Positions 55,363 to 64,000 of a stretch of DNA of 64,000 bases are shown here, piece after piece; the stretch's first letter is position 1; each line of letters starts with the position of its first letter. Source of the stretch: Verrucomicrobiota bacterium (lineage in GTDB: Bacteria; Verrucomicrobiota; Verrucomicrobiia; Opitutales; Opitutaceae); the NCBI GenBank assembly GCA_014584295.1, contig JACTNC010000045.1, positions 1 to 64,000 on the forward strand. The letters run 5' to 3'. Under the pieces are notes generated by a model, which searched no databases, was not told the DNA's origin, and was given only the letters and a program-made list of their open reading frames with translations. Both the position numbers and the translations under genes were made by a program.

Positions 55363-56750
55363 ACAATACCAGCAACCTGCCCGTGGCAGTCATCGGTGGC
55401 GGGGTGACCGGCCTCGCGGCCGCTTTTACCCTGGCCAAGCGTGGCTGTCCCGTGCAGCTTCTCGAAGCATCCTCGCGTGTCGGCGGCGTGATTCAAAGCG
55501 AGCGCTCTGCAGAGGGCTGGCAGACGGAAAGCGGCCCACACACCCTGCTGCTCAACGATCCCGAAGTCCGCAAACTGATCGACGATCTTGGGCTCACGGA
55601 AAGGATCGTCCCGGCCTCTCCGCAAGCCAGGCACCGCTTTATCCTTCGCAATGGGAAACCTGTTGCCGCTCCAGCGTCGCCACCGGGCCTGATCAAGTCG
55701 CCGCTCTTTTCTTTCGGCACCAAATTGAAGGTGTTCGCAGAACTGTTTCGGCGCCCGCGTATGCGAAGCGCTGACATCAGCCTTGGGGCCTTGGTGGCAG
55801 AGCATTTCGGTCAGGAATTTGTCGACTACGCCCTTCAGCCGTTTGTCAGCGGGGTCTATGCCGGCGACGCGTACAGACTATCCGCGCAGCATGCATTTCC
55901 CCGTGTCTGGCAGGATGACCAGGCATGCGGCTCCCTTGTGCGCGGAATGATGCGCACGGCAAAGGAGCGGCGGCGCCGGGGCGAACCGCGCTCGCAACTG
56001 ATCTCGTTCGCACAAGGGCTGCAGGTGATACCGGACACCCTCGCGCTTGGCCTGCCATCCGACACGATTCAACTCCGCACCCAGATTGAATCCGTGATCT
56101 GTGAGGCCCCCCACTGGCGGGTCTCGGGCATTCGCGATGGCCAGCCCTACTCCGAATCCTTCAGTCGAGTAATCCTGGCCCTGCCCGCTCGCGCATTGGA
56201 AAAAGTCGCAACGGGACTTCCGAGTGACCGCCCCTTCGCGTCGCTTTCTGAACTCGAGCTTTCCCCAATCACCGTCGTTTCGCTCGGCTATCGCCGTCAG
56301 GATATCGGACACCCTCTCGATGGCTTCGGACTCCTCGTGCCTGCCCTCGAGAACCGACAGATCCTCGGCGTGATCTTCGTTTCTTCCCTCTTTCCCGACC
56401 GCGCACCTGCGGGACATGTCGCCCTCACGGTCATGATCGGCGGCAGCCGGCAGCGCAGCCTCTGCACGCTGCCTCCAGAGAAAATTCAGACGCTCGTGGA
56501 ATCAGAATTGCGTCAATTGCTTGGCGCTTCCGGGGCGCCCGTCTTTTGCCGACAGCGCACATGGTCCGCCGCGATTCCTCAGTATAACCTTGGATTTGAG
56601 AAGGTTAAGAATACGATAGAATCGACGGAAAAGCGTTTTCCCGGCCTCTTTGTCGCAGGTACGGTGCACGACGGCATCTCCGTGCCGCTCGCGTTGCTTT
56701 CGGGGCTGCGAACTGCAGGCAAGTGCCTGGCGGGCAGGCCTTCCGGCTAG
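55359..56750 (+). CDS. hemY: Protoporphyrinogen oxidase (HemY/HemG-FAD type)
   Basis: 463 residues from the GTG overlapping the hemE stop. FAD-binding start: LPVAVIGGGVTGLAAAFTLA, with ASSRVGGVIQSERS soon after. The end has LFVAGTVHDGISVPLALLSG, as in plant and bacterial HemY. It oxidises protoporphyrinogen IX with O2 or quinone. The preceding frame from 55002 is an antisense-like extension over hemE and is not used. hemF-hemE-hemY form one operon. Confidence 0.92.
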   Translation: MNNTSNLPVAVIGGGVTGLAAAFTLAKRGCPVQLLEASSRVGGVIQSERSAEGWQTESGPHTLLLNDPEVRKLIDDLGLTERIVPASPQARHRFILRNGKPVAAPASPPGLIKSPLFSFGTKLKVFAELFRRPRMRSADISLGALVAEHFGQEFVDYALQPFVSGVYAGDAYRLSAQHAFPRVWQDDQACGSLVRGMMRTAKERRRRGEPRSQLISFAQGLQVIPDTLALGLPSDTIQLRTQIESVICEAPHWRVSGIRDGQPYSESFSRVILALPARALEKVATGLPSDRPFASLSELELSPITVVSLGYRRQDIGHPLDGFGLLVPALENRQILGVIFVSSLFPDRAPAGHVALTVMIGGSRQRSLCTLPPEKIQTLVESELRQLLGASGAPVFCRQRTWSAAIPQYNLGFEKVKNTIESTEKRFPGLFVAGTVHDGISVPLALLSGLRTAGKCLAGRPSG

Positions 56751-56760
56751 GCCTTTTCTT
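56736..56760 (+). terminator. Weak intrinsic terminator at the end of hemY
   Basis: AGGCCT and AGGCCT pair across a TCCGGCT loop, followed by TTTTCTT. The stem overlaps the last codons of hemY. Short stem, so low strength. Confidence 0.4.
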
Positions 56761-56769
56761 CCCCGGGGA

Positions 56770-56788
56770 GGCGCATCAAAAATGCGCC
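56770..56788 (+). other. Hairpin before ileS
   Basis: GGCGCAT-CAAAA-ATGCGCC, 65 bases before the ileS start, no T-run. Too small for a T-box; possibly part of the hemY 3' end. Confidence 0.4.
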
Positions 56789-56852
56789 GCTTTCCCCTCG
56801 CCTGCCTTGACTAGCCGGGGTCGCAACATAGCCTCTGCCGCCCTTCTTTGGC

Positions 56853-59762
56853 ATGCCGCAAGATCTCAAGGACACACTCCAGCTACCGAAAACCGGATTT
56901 CCCATGCGGGCGAATCTGGTACAGCGGGAACCCGCGCGTCTCGCCTGGTGGGAACGCGTCGATCTCTACGGCGAAATTCAGTCGCGGAGAAAGGGCCAGC
57001 CCGCATTCGTGCTTCACGACGGTCCGCCTTTCACGAATGGCGATGTCCACATCGGCACAGCGCTCAACAAGACCCTCAAGGACCTGACGCTGCGATACAA
57101 GTCGATGAGGGGCTTCAGGACTCCCTACGTGCCGGGATGGGATTGCCATGGCCTGCCCATCGAGCAGAAGGTGACGCGCGAACTGCAGGCCGCAAATCAG
57201 GTGGTATCGACCGCTGAACTGCGCGCGAAGTGCGATGCCTTTTCGGAAAACTGGATCGCTCTTCAATCGAAGCAATTCAAACGCCTCGGGGTGCTTGCCG
57301 ACTGGGCAAATGAATACAAGACAAAGGATCCAAAGTTCGAGGCAGACATCGTCCGCACATTCGCCTCCTTCGTCGAAAAGGGCCTGGTCTATCGCTCCAA
57401 GAAACCCGTCTACTGGTCGATTCCCTTCGAGACCGCCTTGGCCGAAGCCGAGATTGAGTACAAGGATCACGTCTCTCCCGCAATCTGGGTGAGGTTCCCG
57501 GTTCCAGAGGACGAAGCTCGCAAGTTTTCGCTGCCCATTGGCAAGCCACTGAGCGTCGTCATCTGGACGACGACCCCATGGACGATTCCCGCCAACCTGG
57601 CGATCGCGCTCCATCCCGAGGTCGACTACGTCGTGGCCGATATCGGAGAGGAGCGCATTCTCGTCGCCGAGCGTCTCCTGCCTGCCGTCCTCGCTGCAGC
57701 AAAGATCGAGTCCGTTCCAGTCATCGCCGCCAAGACTCTCGGTGCGACGCTGGAGACTCTCGGCGCCCGCCATCCGTTCATCAATCGGGCGGCACCCGTC
57801 GTCCTTGCAGACTACGTCACGACCGACAGCGGAACCGGAGCCGTACACACGGCGCCGGGGCATGGTGCTGAGGATTATCTCACGGGCCTCAAATATGGAT
57901 TGCCGATCTATTGCCCCGTGGGCGACGACGGCCGGTACGTCGCCGACGGCCAGATCCCGTCGAGCCTTGTCGGACTGACGACGCTTGAAACCGTCGAGGA
58001 TCTCGAAGCCAAGCGGACCTCACCGGCGAACATCGCCGTCCTTCGACTGCTTTCGGAAACCGGAACGCTCTTTGCAAGGCAGCGCTACTCGCACTCCTAT
58101 CCCCACTGCTGGCGATCAAAGACTCCGATCATTTTCCGCGCGGTTGACCAGTGGTTTGTCAGCCTTGACGGTGCAAACGAAGCATCCTCCTCGCCGCGCA
58201 AGGATGCCCTGGCGTCGCTCCCCGGCGTGCGCTGGGTTCCTGCCTGGGGCGAGAACCGCATCCGTGGTGCCGTGGAGGCGCGCCCGGACTGGTGCGTCAG
58301 CCGTCAGCGCTCCTGGGGCGTGCCGATCGTCGCGTTTTACGACGCGCAGAAAAAACCCTGGCTGGACGCGGCTGTTGCGAGGGCGGTCGCGGACAAGTTC
58401 GAACGCCGCGGCACAAATTTCTGGTATGACGCAACTGCCGCTGAAATCCTCGAAGGCATAAGCCTGCCTGCCGACTGGCCCGATTCACGTTTGCTGACCT
58501 GCGGGCGCGACACCCTCGATGTGTGGATCGACTCGGGATCATCCCACGCCGCCGTGCTTCGGCGCGCGCAAGGTGATACGCACTGGCCGGCCGATCTCTA
58601 TCTCGAAGGCAGCGATCAGCACCGAGGCTGGTTTCAATCCTCCCTCTGGACAAGCGTGATTGCCTTCGGCTCGGCACCCTACCGCGCCGTGCTGACCCAT
58701 GGATTCATCGTCGGCGAAGACGGCAAAAAGATCTCAAAGTCCGGGCAGTACGAGAAGCCTCCCACGTCCGACAACTTCATCGCACAATACGGCGCCGATG
58801 TGATCCGGCTCTGGATCGCCTCACAAAACTTCACTGAGGACATAACCCTTTCGGAAAAGATCCTGAACAACGCGGCGGAAGCGTACCGCCTGTTTCGGAA
58901 TACCTTTCGCTACCAGCTCTCGACGCTTTTCGACTTCGATCCCGAGCGCGACGCTGTTCCCTCCGAACAGCTCGACACGCTTGATCGCTGGGCGCTGCAC
59001 CAGACGGCGCGGCTGTTGCATGAGTGCACTGCAGCCTACGATGCGTATGAATTTCACCGCGTCTACCAGCTCTGCAACCAGTTCTGCGCGACCACGCTTT
59101 CGGCTGTCTACCACGACATCCTCAAGGACCGACTCTACACACTGCGGGCGGATCATCCCCTGCGCCGCTCGTCCCAGAACGCGATCCACCAGGTCTTCCA
59201 AACGCTCGTGAGGATACTCGCCCCGATCCTGACGTTCACCGCGGATGAAGCCTGGTGTCACAGCGAATTCCAGGCGGATTTTCCGTCCGACGGACAAGCC
59301 GGCAGCGGCCCCCGCTCCCGCATTTCGATCCACCTGCAGGACTGGCCTGCTGCTCCTGAAAACTGGCACCAACCGGAAATCGAAGCCGACATGGATGCCC
59401 TGCTCGACGTCCGCCGTCGCGTCAACGAGGCGATCGAGCCTCTACGTGCCGCTGGAAAACTCGGCAAGTCGCTGGATGCCGCGGTGACACTCGAAGTGCA
59501 GGACACCGCACTCCTTCGCACGCTGGAGAAGCACCGGGATTTTCTGCCTGAACTCTTCATCGTCTCCCATGTCGATGCAAGCGGGCGCGCCGCATCATCC
59601 TCCTCCGAACCGCTCGTCATCACCGTACGAAACGCGCAGGAACTCCGTTACATTCGCTGTCCGCGCTGCTGGCGCTCGGTTCCCGCGCTGGAGAAAACCA
59701 GCCAGGGGGACGAGGTTTGCCCGCGCTGCCGCGATGCCCTCACTCCGCGTTCGAACTCTTAG
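56853..59762 (+). CDS. ileS: Isoleucyl-tRNA synthetase
   Basis: 969 residues. Signature motifs are HIGT (H66, DGPPFTNGDVHIGTALNK), WDCHGLPIE, and KISKS (K626). An editing (CP1) domain lies between, with TTPWTIPANLAIALHPEVDYV. The C-terminal zinc finger has CPRCWRSVPALEKTSQGDEV then CPRCRDAL. Class I synthetase, eubacterial type. It charges tRNA-Ile and edits valine. The lysine-tailed DksA relative and lspA follow. This ileS-dksA-lspA order occurs in other Verrucomicrobiota. Confidence 0.97.
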   Translation: MPQDLKDTLQLPKTGFPMRANLVQREPARLAWWERVDLYGEIQSRRKGQPAFVLHDGPPFTNGDVHIGTALNKTLKDLTLRYKSMRGFRTPYVPGWDCHGLPIEQKVTRELQAANQVVSTAELRAKCDAFSENWIALQSKQFKRLGVLADWANEYKTKDPKFEADIVRTFASFVEKGLVYRSKKPVYWSIPFETALAEAEIEYKDHVSPAIWVRFPVPEDEARKFSLPIGKPLSVVIWTTTPWTIPANLAIALHPEVDYVVADIGEERILVAERLLPAVLAAAKIESVPVIAAKTLGATLETLGARHPFINRAAPVVLADYVTTDSGTGAVHTAPGHGAEDYLTGLKYGLPIYCPVGDDGRYVADGQIPSSLVGLTTLETVEDLEAKRTSPANIAVLRLLSETGTLFARQRYSHSYPHCWRSKTPIIFRAVDQWFVSLDGANEASSSPRKDALASLPGVRWVPAWGENRIRGAVEARPDWCVSRQRSWGVPIVAFYDAQKKPWLDAAVARAVADKFERRGTNFWYDATAAEILEGISLPADWPDSRLLTCGRDTLDVWIDSGSSHAAVLRRAQGDTHWPADLYLEGSDQHRGWFQSSLWTSVIAFGSAPYRAVLTHGFIVGEDGKKISKSGQYEKPPTSDNFIAQYGADVIRLWIASQNFTEDITLSEKILNNAAEAYRLFRNTFRYQLSTLFDFDPERDAVPSEQLDTLDRWALHQTARLLHECTAAYDAYEFHRVYQLCNQFCATTLSAVYHDILKDRLYTLRADHPLRRSSQNAIHQVFQTLVRILAPILTFTADEAWCHSEFQADFPSDGQAGSGPRSRISIHLQDWPAAPENWHQPEIEADMDALLDVRRRVNEAIEPLRAAGKLGKSLDAAVTLEVQDTALLRTLEKHRDFLPELFIVSHVDASGRAASSSSEPLVITVRNAQELRYIRCPRCWRSVPALEKTSQGDEVCPRCRDALTPRSNS

Positions 59763-59773
59763 TTTCTAGAAAC

Positions 59774-60847
59774 ATGGCCCGCAATAAAAAGTCCGCCCCG
59801 AAGTCAACCGCTGCGTCAAAGAAGGCAGCGCCGTCGAAGAAGTCGACTGCGACTCCACCCTCAAAACGCACACCGGCAAAATCCGCTCAGAAAAAAACGA
59901 CGCCTGCGAAAGCCCCTCCCGCAAGAAAAGCTTCCATGCAGAAAGCGCCCACGCCAAAGGAACCCGCCGCCAAGGCATCGCCCGCCACCGCTACGCCGGT
60001 CAAAGCCGCCCCGGCCAAGACAGCGCCCCCGCCTCCCGCGACACCTCCCGCCCAGGCGATGGCGCCCAAGGCATCTCCGAAGGCCATTGAAAAGGGCAAA
60101 GCCCGCGATGCCCTGAGGAGCCGCATTCTCGGGGCAAAGAAACCCTCGAGGCCCATTGCCTTTTCCCTCGATGAGGTGCGCGAAATAGCGAAGGCAATTG
60201 CTGCAAAGAGTCCTGCCACTACCGACAAGGAAGCCAAGACCCTGCACAATCAAAAGGTCGCCAAGGTGGATCTCGTCAAGGCCTCGGCAAAACCCGCCCA
60301 GCCCAACCACGTCAAGGCGGCAACCCTCTCGGACATCCTCGGCTTCAATCCCCACAAACAAGTCAAGCCGACGACCGACGACTCGGATATCCCTGAGAGA
60401 TTCCGTCGCTACTTCAAGCTGCTGATCGACCTGCGCAACCACCTGACCGGCCAGTTGAGCCTTCACAGCGAGGACACGCTCAAGCGCTCCTCCAAGGAGG
60501 ATGCGGGCGATCTGTCGAGCTACGGCCAGCACATGGCCGATGCCGGCACAGACACATTCGACCGCGACTTTGCCCTGAGTCTGGTTTCAAGCGAACAGGA
60601 AGCCCTCTCCGAAATCGAGGCGGCCATCCAGCGCATCAAGAATGGCTCCTATGGGATCTGCGAAATTTCCCAGAAGCCCATTGCGAAGGAACGTCTGCTC
60701 GCCGTGCCGTTCACCCGTTACTCCGCCGATGCCCAAAAGGAGATCGAGCGCAATCGTTACCGCCAGCGCACTGGAGCAGGCTTATTCGGCGAAGGCAGCG
60801 AGGAAGGTGGATCCATGGGCGGCGACGGCGGTGGCGACGACGAATAG
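59774..60847 (+). CDS. DksA/TraR-family protein with a long histone-like N-terminal tail
   Basis: 357 residues from the ATG at 59774. The first 140 or so residues are Lys-, Ala-, Pro- and Ser-rich and highly basic (KKSAPKSTAASKKAAPSKK), like histone H1-type or AlgP-like tails, likely to bind DNA. Residues about 205-340 resemble DksA: a helical part, then GSYGICEISQKPIAKERLLAVPF, where the family has four zinc-binding cysteines. Only Cys296 remains, the others being Ser or other residues. The protein may still bind RNA polymerase, but the zinc finger is lost or changed. It lies between ileS and lspA in the same direction. Confidence 0.75.
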   Translation: MARNKKSAPKSTAASKKAAPSKKSTATPPSKRTPAKSAQKKTTPAKAPPARKASMQKAPTPKEPAAKASPATATPVKAAPAKTAPPPPATPPAQAMAPKASPKAIEKGKARDALRSRILGAKKPSRPIAFSLDEVREIAKAIAAKSPATTDKEAKTLHNQKVAKVDLVKASAKPAQPNHVKAATLSDILGFNPHKQVKPTTDDSDIPERFRRYFKLLIDLRNHLTGQLSLHSEDTLKRSSKEDAGDLSSYGQHMADAGTDTFDRDFALSLVSSEQEALSEIEAAIQRIKNGSYGICEISQKPIAKERLLAVPFTRYSADAQKEIERNRYRQRTGAGLFGEGSEEGGSMGGDGGGDDE

Positions 60848-60971
60848 GCCCGGTTACTGCATCCGGCACGGTCTCTCCTGATTGAAACCTGAGTCCTCCA
60901 TCGCCGGCGCAAACCGGCAAAATGATGCCCGCAATAACGCACCCCGCCTTGCGACATCCGCGTCGTCCCGG

Positions 60972-61466
60972 ATGTCGCAACGGTTTCGCGCCTACAGGAT
61001 TTTCTGGGTTGTCGCAGGAACGCTGTTTGTCCTGGACCAAATCACCAAGGTCTCGATCAACGCCAAACTGCCCCTCGGAACCTACGGTCCCCCCGACGCA
61101 ATCACGGTCATCGACGGATTCTTCTATCTCGTTCATGTCGGCAACACGGGTGCCGCATGGAGCATGTTCACGGGACGAAGCCTGCTTCTGGCGTGCTTCG
61201 CGGTTGCCGCGCTCGTCGCAATTTATTTCTGGCGTCATACCCTCTCTCTCAAAGCCATGCCGGTTCAGATCAGCTTCGGTCTGCTCTGTGGAGGCATCGC
61301 CGGAAACCTCCTCGATCGAATCCTCCACAAGCATGTCATCGATTTCCTCGATTTTCATTTTGGGAGCTACATCTATCCCACCTTCAACATCGCCGATTCA
61401 GGCATTTGCGTTGGTGTTGCCATTTATCTGATCTGGTCGCTCCGGAATCCTGAATCCGTGCGTTAA
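60972..61466 (+). CDS. lspA: Lipoprotein signal peptidase (signal peptidase II)
   Basis: Inner-membrane aspartic peptidase that cleaves prolipoproteins. From 60972 ([16 protein letters not shown]) it has 164 residues, close to the family's usual 150-170. Catalytic residues are in [21 protein letters not shown] and [19 protein letters not shown]. Four membrane segments are evident. An upstream Met at 60882 gives a longer, atypical start. The lipoprotein at 24591 would be a substrate. Confidence 0.92.
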   Translation: MSQRFRAYRIFWVVAGTLFVLDQITKVSINAKLPLGTYGPPDAITVIDGFFYLVHVGNTGAAWSMFTGRSLLLACFAVAALVAIYFWRHTLSLKAMPVQISFGLLCGGIAGNLLDRILHKHVIDFLDFHFGSYIYPTFNIADSGICVGVAIYLIWSLRNPESVR

Positions 61467-61490
61467 TTTTCCGCCGGCCGCAGATTGCAT

Positions 61491-61518
61491 TTGCCCTTGC
61501 GGCAGGATGCTTTATTAC
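61491..61518 (+). promoter_or_regulatory. Candidate sigma-70 promoter of guaB
   Basis: TTGCCC and TATTAC are 16 bases apart and about 14 bases before the guaB ATG at 61532. Moderate match only. Confidence 0.3.
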
Positions 61519-61531
61519 CTTCCCGGCAACC

Positions 61532-63118
61532 ATGACTGAGGTTGCCATCCGTCCTTCCACCGCATCTGCGATTGATGCGGAGTTCTATCAGCCCGCTGCG
61601 TCGTTCTTCAGGTCCAATCTGCCCGTGGCCCTGACCTTCGACGACGTCTCCCTCGCCACGCTCTACTCGGACGTTCTCCCCCGGGAAACCGATGCAGGCA
61701 CCTCCCTCTCGGAAACGCTGCGTCTGTCCATTCCGATCATTTCCTCGGACATGGACACCGTCACCGAAGCGCGCATGGCCATCGCGATGGCGCTGAACGG
61801 CGGCCTTGGCATCATTCACTACAACATGGCGGCGAAGGAGCAGGTCAAGGAGGTCGCCCGCGTGAAGCGACACATCCATGGGCTGATTCAAGACCCCATC
61901 ACTGTAACGCCCGAGCAGCACCTCGGTGATGTCCTGTCGATGATCGACCAGCGACGCTTCGAGTTTCGCACGTTTCCGGTTGTCGACAACCAAGGCAGGC
62001 TTGTCGGGCTGCTTTCGGGAGCAACCGTGCGCGAGCGTTACCGATCGAAAAAGGTATCCGAGGCGATGGTGCCCCGAAAGGACATCCTGACCGTGCACGA
62101 ACGCGCGCTCCAGCCCGACCCGATCGCCGCCGCCGATACGTTCTTCACGGAAAATGTGGGCATCCACAAGATGCTCGTCGTCGATGATGCCGACCGGCTC
62201 CGCGGCCTCGTGACGTTCTCTGACGTTGAGCGCATCACCGCAGAGGCCAAGTCGCGTCGCAAGCCCGCGCGCGACTCCGAGTTCCGCCTTGTCGTCGGAG
62301 CCGCCATCGCCCCCGTGCGAAAATCCGACGGATCACTCGATCGCGATCGCATGATCACCCATGTCGGCCACTTGATGGACGAATCCATCGACGCCGTTGC
62401 GGTCTCCACGGCCCACGGTCACAGTGCGGGTGTGGGGGACATTGTGAAGATGCTGCGGGGCGCATTTCCCAACCTGACACTGATCGCCGGAAACGTCACC
62501 AGCGCCGAAGGCGTCAAATTTCTCGCCGATTGCGGTGCCAGCGCAATCAAGGTGGGTCAGGGCCCTGGATCCATCTGCACGACGCGCATTGTTGCAGGAG
62601 TCGGCATTCCTCAGCTCACAGCCCTTTATGTCGCGAGCGCAGCCGCCGCGGAATGTGGGGTCAGAATCATCGCTGACGGTGGACTCACCAAGAGCGGCGA
62701 CCTGGTCAAGGCGCTGACCCTGGCTGACGCCGTCATCCTCGGCGGTCTCCTCGCCGGCTGCCGCGAAGCACCGGGCGAGATCATGGAAATCAATGGCAAA
62801 CTCTATAAGCAGTATCGTGGCATGGGTTCAGTGGCTGCCATGAAGGCAGGGAGCGCGGCGAGGTATGGGCACGACAAGACCGATGCCACACGCAAATTGA
62901 CCGCTGAAGGCATAGAAGCCCTCAAGGAGGTTTCAGGCTCCGCTGACGATGTCCTTTCCAACCTGCTGGGCGGCATCCAGAGCGGCATGGGCTACCTTGG
63001 AGCAGCCACCTTGTCAGAACTGCGGGCGCGGGCGCGCTACATTCGGGTCAGCCCGGCCGGCCAGAAGGAGGCAGCCCCGCACGATGTGGTGGAAATAAAG
63101 ACCCAAAACAAGGGCTGA
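61532..63118 (+). CDS. guaB: IMP dehydrogenase
   Basis: Makes XMP from IMP, the first step to GMP. 528 residues. N-terminal part: [16 protein letters not shown]. Two CBS domains lie at about residues 110-230 ([40 protein letters not shown]). The catalytic core has [15 protein letters not shown] with Cys349, [17 protein letters not shown] and [17 protein letters not shown]. The end with [20 protein letters not shown] is typical. A purA-like gene follows, so both purine branches are together. Confidence 0.96.
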   Translation: MTEVAIRPSTASAIDAEFYQPAASFFRSNLPVALTFDDVSLATLYSDVLPRETDAGTSLSETLRLSIPIISSDMDTVTEARMAIAMALNGGLGIIHYNMAAKEQVKEVARVKRHIHGLIQDPITVTPEQHLGDVLSMIDQRRFEFRTFPVVDNQGRLVGLLSGATVRERYRSKKVSEAMVPRKDILTVHERALQPDPIAAADTFFTENVGIHKMLVVDDADRLRGLVTFSDVERITAEAKSRRKPARDSEFRLVVGAAIAPVRKSDGSLDRDRMITHVGHLMDESIDAVAVSTAHGHSAGVGDIVKMLRGAFPNLTLIAGNVTSAEGVKFLADCGASAIKVGQGPGSICTTRIVAGVGIPQLTALYVASAAAAECGVRIIADGGLTKSGDLVKALTLADAVILGGLLAGCREAPGEIMEINGKLYKQYRGMGSVAAMKAGSAARYGHDKTDATRKLTAEGIEALKEVSGSADDVLSNLLGGIQSGMGYLGAATLSELRARARYIRVSPAGQKEAAPHDVVEIKTQNKG

Positions 63119-63179
63119 CAACTTTCGCGGGGGTTCTGCAAAGAATCTGTTTGCACTGGTCCCGTGCAGACCGCTTCAA

Positions 63180-63218
63180 CTGTCGGGCAACAGGGGTGAA
63201 ACCTCGGTTGCCTTACAG
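63180..63218 (+). promoter_or_regulatory. Hairpin in the purA-like leader reaching the ribosome-binding site
   Basis: CTGT/ACAG and GGCAAC/GTTGCC form nested stems around GGGGTGAAACCTC, which can also pair. The last stem bases (ACAG) run into AGGA (63217-63220), the likely Shine-Dalgarno of the ATG at 63224. I do not recognise a known riboswitch class. Position favours control of translation. Confidence 0.4.
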
Positions 63219-63223
63219 GAACC

Positions 63224-64000
63224 ATGTCACTCCTCCCTTTTACAAGTCAGTTGGTCGCCGATGTCGGCATTTCCTTTGGCGACGAAGGAAAAGGTCGCCT
63301 CATACCGGAGATCGCTCACGAACTCTCGACCTCAACCGCGCCGGTTTCGGTAGTGCTCAAGGTAAACGGTGGCGCCAATTCGGGTCACACGGCCGCAGGC
63401 ATCAAGCTGAACCTGCTCCCCTCCGGGGTGGTTGAACGCGACATACCACACCTCGCCATCGGCAGCGGAGTCGTCGCCGATCCACGCAAGGTGCATTGGG
63501 AGGCGCGTCCGCTGGAGAAAAAGGGCTACTCCGTGTACTCCCGCATTCTCGTGGACGAACGCACCCTTGTATCCGATCTCTCCCATCGGTTGCTGGACCT
63601 CGCGTGGGAAGACTATCGCGTCAATATCCTCGCGGAGGCCCCGCGCGGTTCAACGGGCCGCGGGATCACTCCGGCCTACCTGGACGAAGTTGGCCAATGG
63701 CAGATCACGTTTTCGGACTTCCTCGCCGGCAGGAACTACTTCGCCCGAAAATTCGCCCAGCGCTGCGACCGCGCGCTGAGGACCATTGAACACGTCTGCC
63801 GGGTCAAGGCAGAGACGTTTGAGACCTTCTTCGAGAAGCTCACCGCGGCCGAACTGCGCGCCAATGCGGAGGGCATCGATCTCGGGGTCTTTTCGAAGGA
63901 GGAGTTCGATTTCAACCGATTTCGCGGAGCCAGTCCATTCTCCCTCAATCTCGACCTCCTCACCGACGTGTATTGGCAGGCGGGCACGGCGCTTGCGGGA
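63224..64000 (+). CDS. purA: Adenylosuccinate synthetase-like protein, cut by the window end
   Basis: 259 codons are visible and the frame is still open at 64000. PurA features are [11 protein letters not shown] (residues 15-25, the P-loop-like start), NGGANSGHT (His55), LLPSG and [15 protein letters not shown]. It differs from standard PurA: the residues after GDEGKG are RLIPE in place of K-I-V-D, and the loop before NGG is shorter in similarity. It may be a divergent PurA or a relative with a different acceptor. Normally IMP plus aspartate and GTP give adenylosuccinate. guaB lies just upstream, but a leader hairpin separates them. Confidence 0.75.
   Translation, partial: MSLLPFTSQLVADVGISFGDEGKGRLIPEIAHELSTSTAPVSVVLKVNGGANSGHTAAGIKLNLLPSGVVERDIPHLAIGSGVVADPRKVHWEARPLEKKGYSVYSRILVDERTLVSDLSHRLLDLAWEDYRVNILAEAPRGSTGRGITPAYLDEVGQWQITFSDFLAGRNYFARKFAQRCDRALRTIEHVCRVKAETFETFFEKLTAAELRANAEGIDLGVFSKEEFDFNRFRGASPFSLNLDLLTDVYWQAGTALAG

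Noticed and set aside
56751-56852. T-box leader for ileS
   Set aside because: Only about 100 bases before the start, no T-box sequence and no specifier stem; the small hairpin there is not enough.

Overview
The window looks like a chromosomal segment of a GC-rich, aerobically respiring, Gram-negative heterotroph, most plausibly Verrucomicrobiota of the Opitutaceae type. That assignment is inferred from gene content and order: outer-membrane and TonB systems, menaquinone genes, ResB/CcsA cytochrome c maturation, a sulfatase with a sugar symporter, a lysine/proline/alanine-tailed DksA relative beside lspA, and a standalone DUF2851 protein. There is no rRNA or tRNA gene to confirm it. Most genes are single-copy housekeeping genes in short operons. 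Accessory DNA sits at 1-3100 and 45600-48100.

Layout. 1-3100 is an insertion-sequence scar: the 3' end of one IS3-type element, a gene remnant with a HEPN-like ending cut at both ends, a complete IS3-family element (754-2064), a small membrane protein and a degraded transposase fragment. 3116-13497 holds a cyclophilin, alanine dehydrogenase, a Na+/H+ antiporter, a GH15 glucoamylase, a prohibitin-like protein, a DUF2851 protein, an HTH-metallo-hydrolase fusion and a beta-hydroxyacid dehydrogenase. 13556-17816 is a minus-strand operon exbB-exbD-SDR-maf-tonB/tolA-like-rluA. 18039-24262 holds leuCD with a divergent LysR regulator, then a pxpB-pxpC-pxpA-pcp operon for pyroglutamate release and opening. 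24591-33961 holds a lipoprotein-resB-ccsA operon, menB, kup, menD and an MmcB-like nuclease. 34047-45625 holds a sulfatase, a GPH symporter, a PQQ dehydrogenase carrying a cytochrome c domain, a copper-type TonB receptor, a truncated hemoglobin, an esterase and enolase. 45600-48111 holds two toxin-antitoxin pairs around an orphan response regulator. 48147-56750 holds an esterase, an RlmI-like methyltransferase, prfC, a D,D-carboxypeptidase and the heme genes hemF-hemE-hemY. 56853-64000 holds ileS, the DksA-like gene, lspA, guaB and a purA-like gene that runs off the end.

The most unusual feature is a 119-bp ungapped direct repeat (about 87% identical) of the end of enolase plus its terminator, which brackets a complete VapBC-type module. 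In the stretch of the second copy that matches the enolase ending, three of four codon changes are synonymous, which suggests a segment imported from a related genome rather than a simple tandem duplication. Other points of interest are a perfect palindrome placed on the start of that antitoxin, the DksA relative with only one of four zinc-ligand cysteines, a CxxC membrane protein before the copper receptor, a lipoprotein translationally coupled to resB-ccsA, and a hairpin reaching the ribosome-binding site of the divergent purA-like gene.
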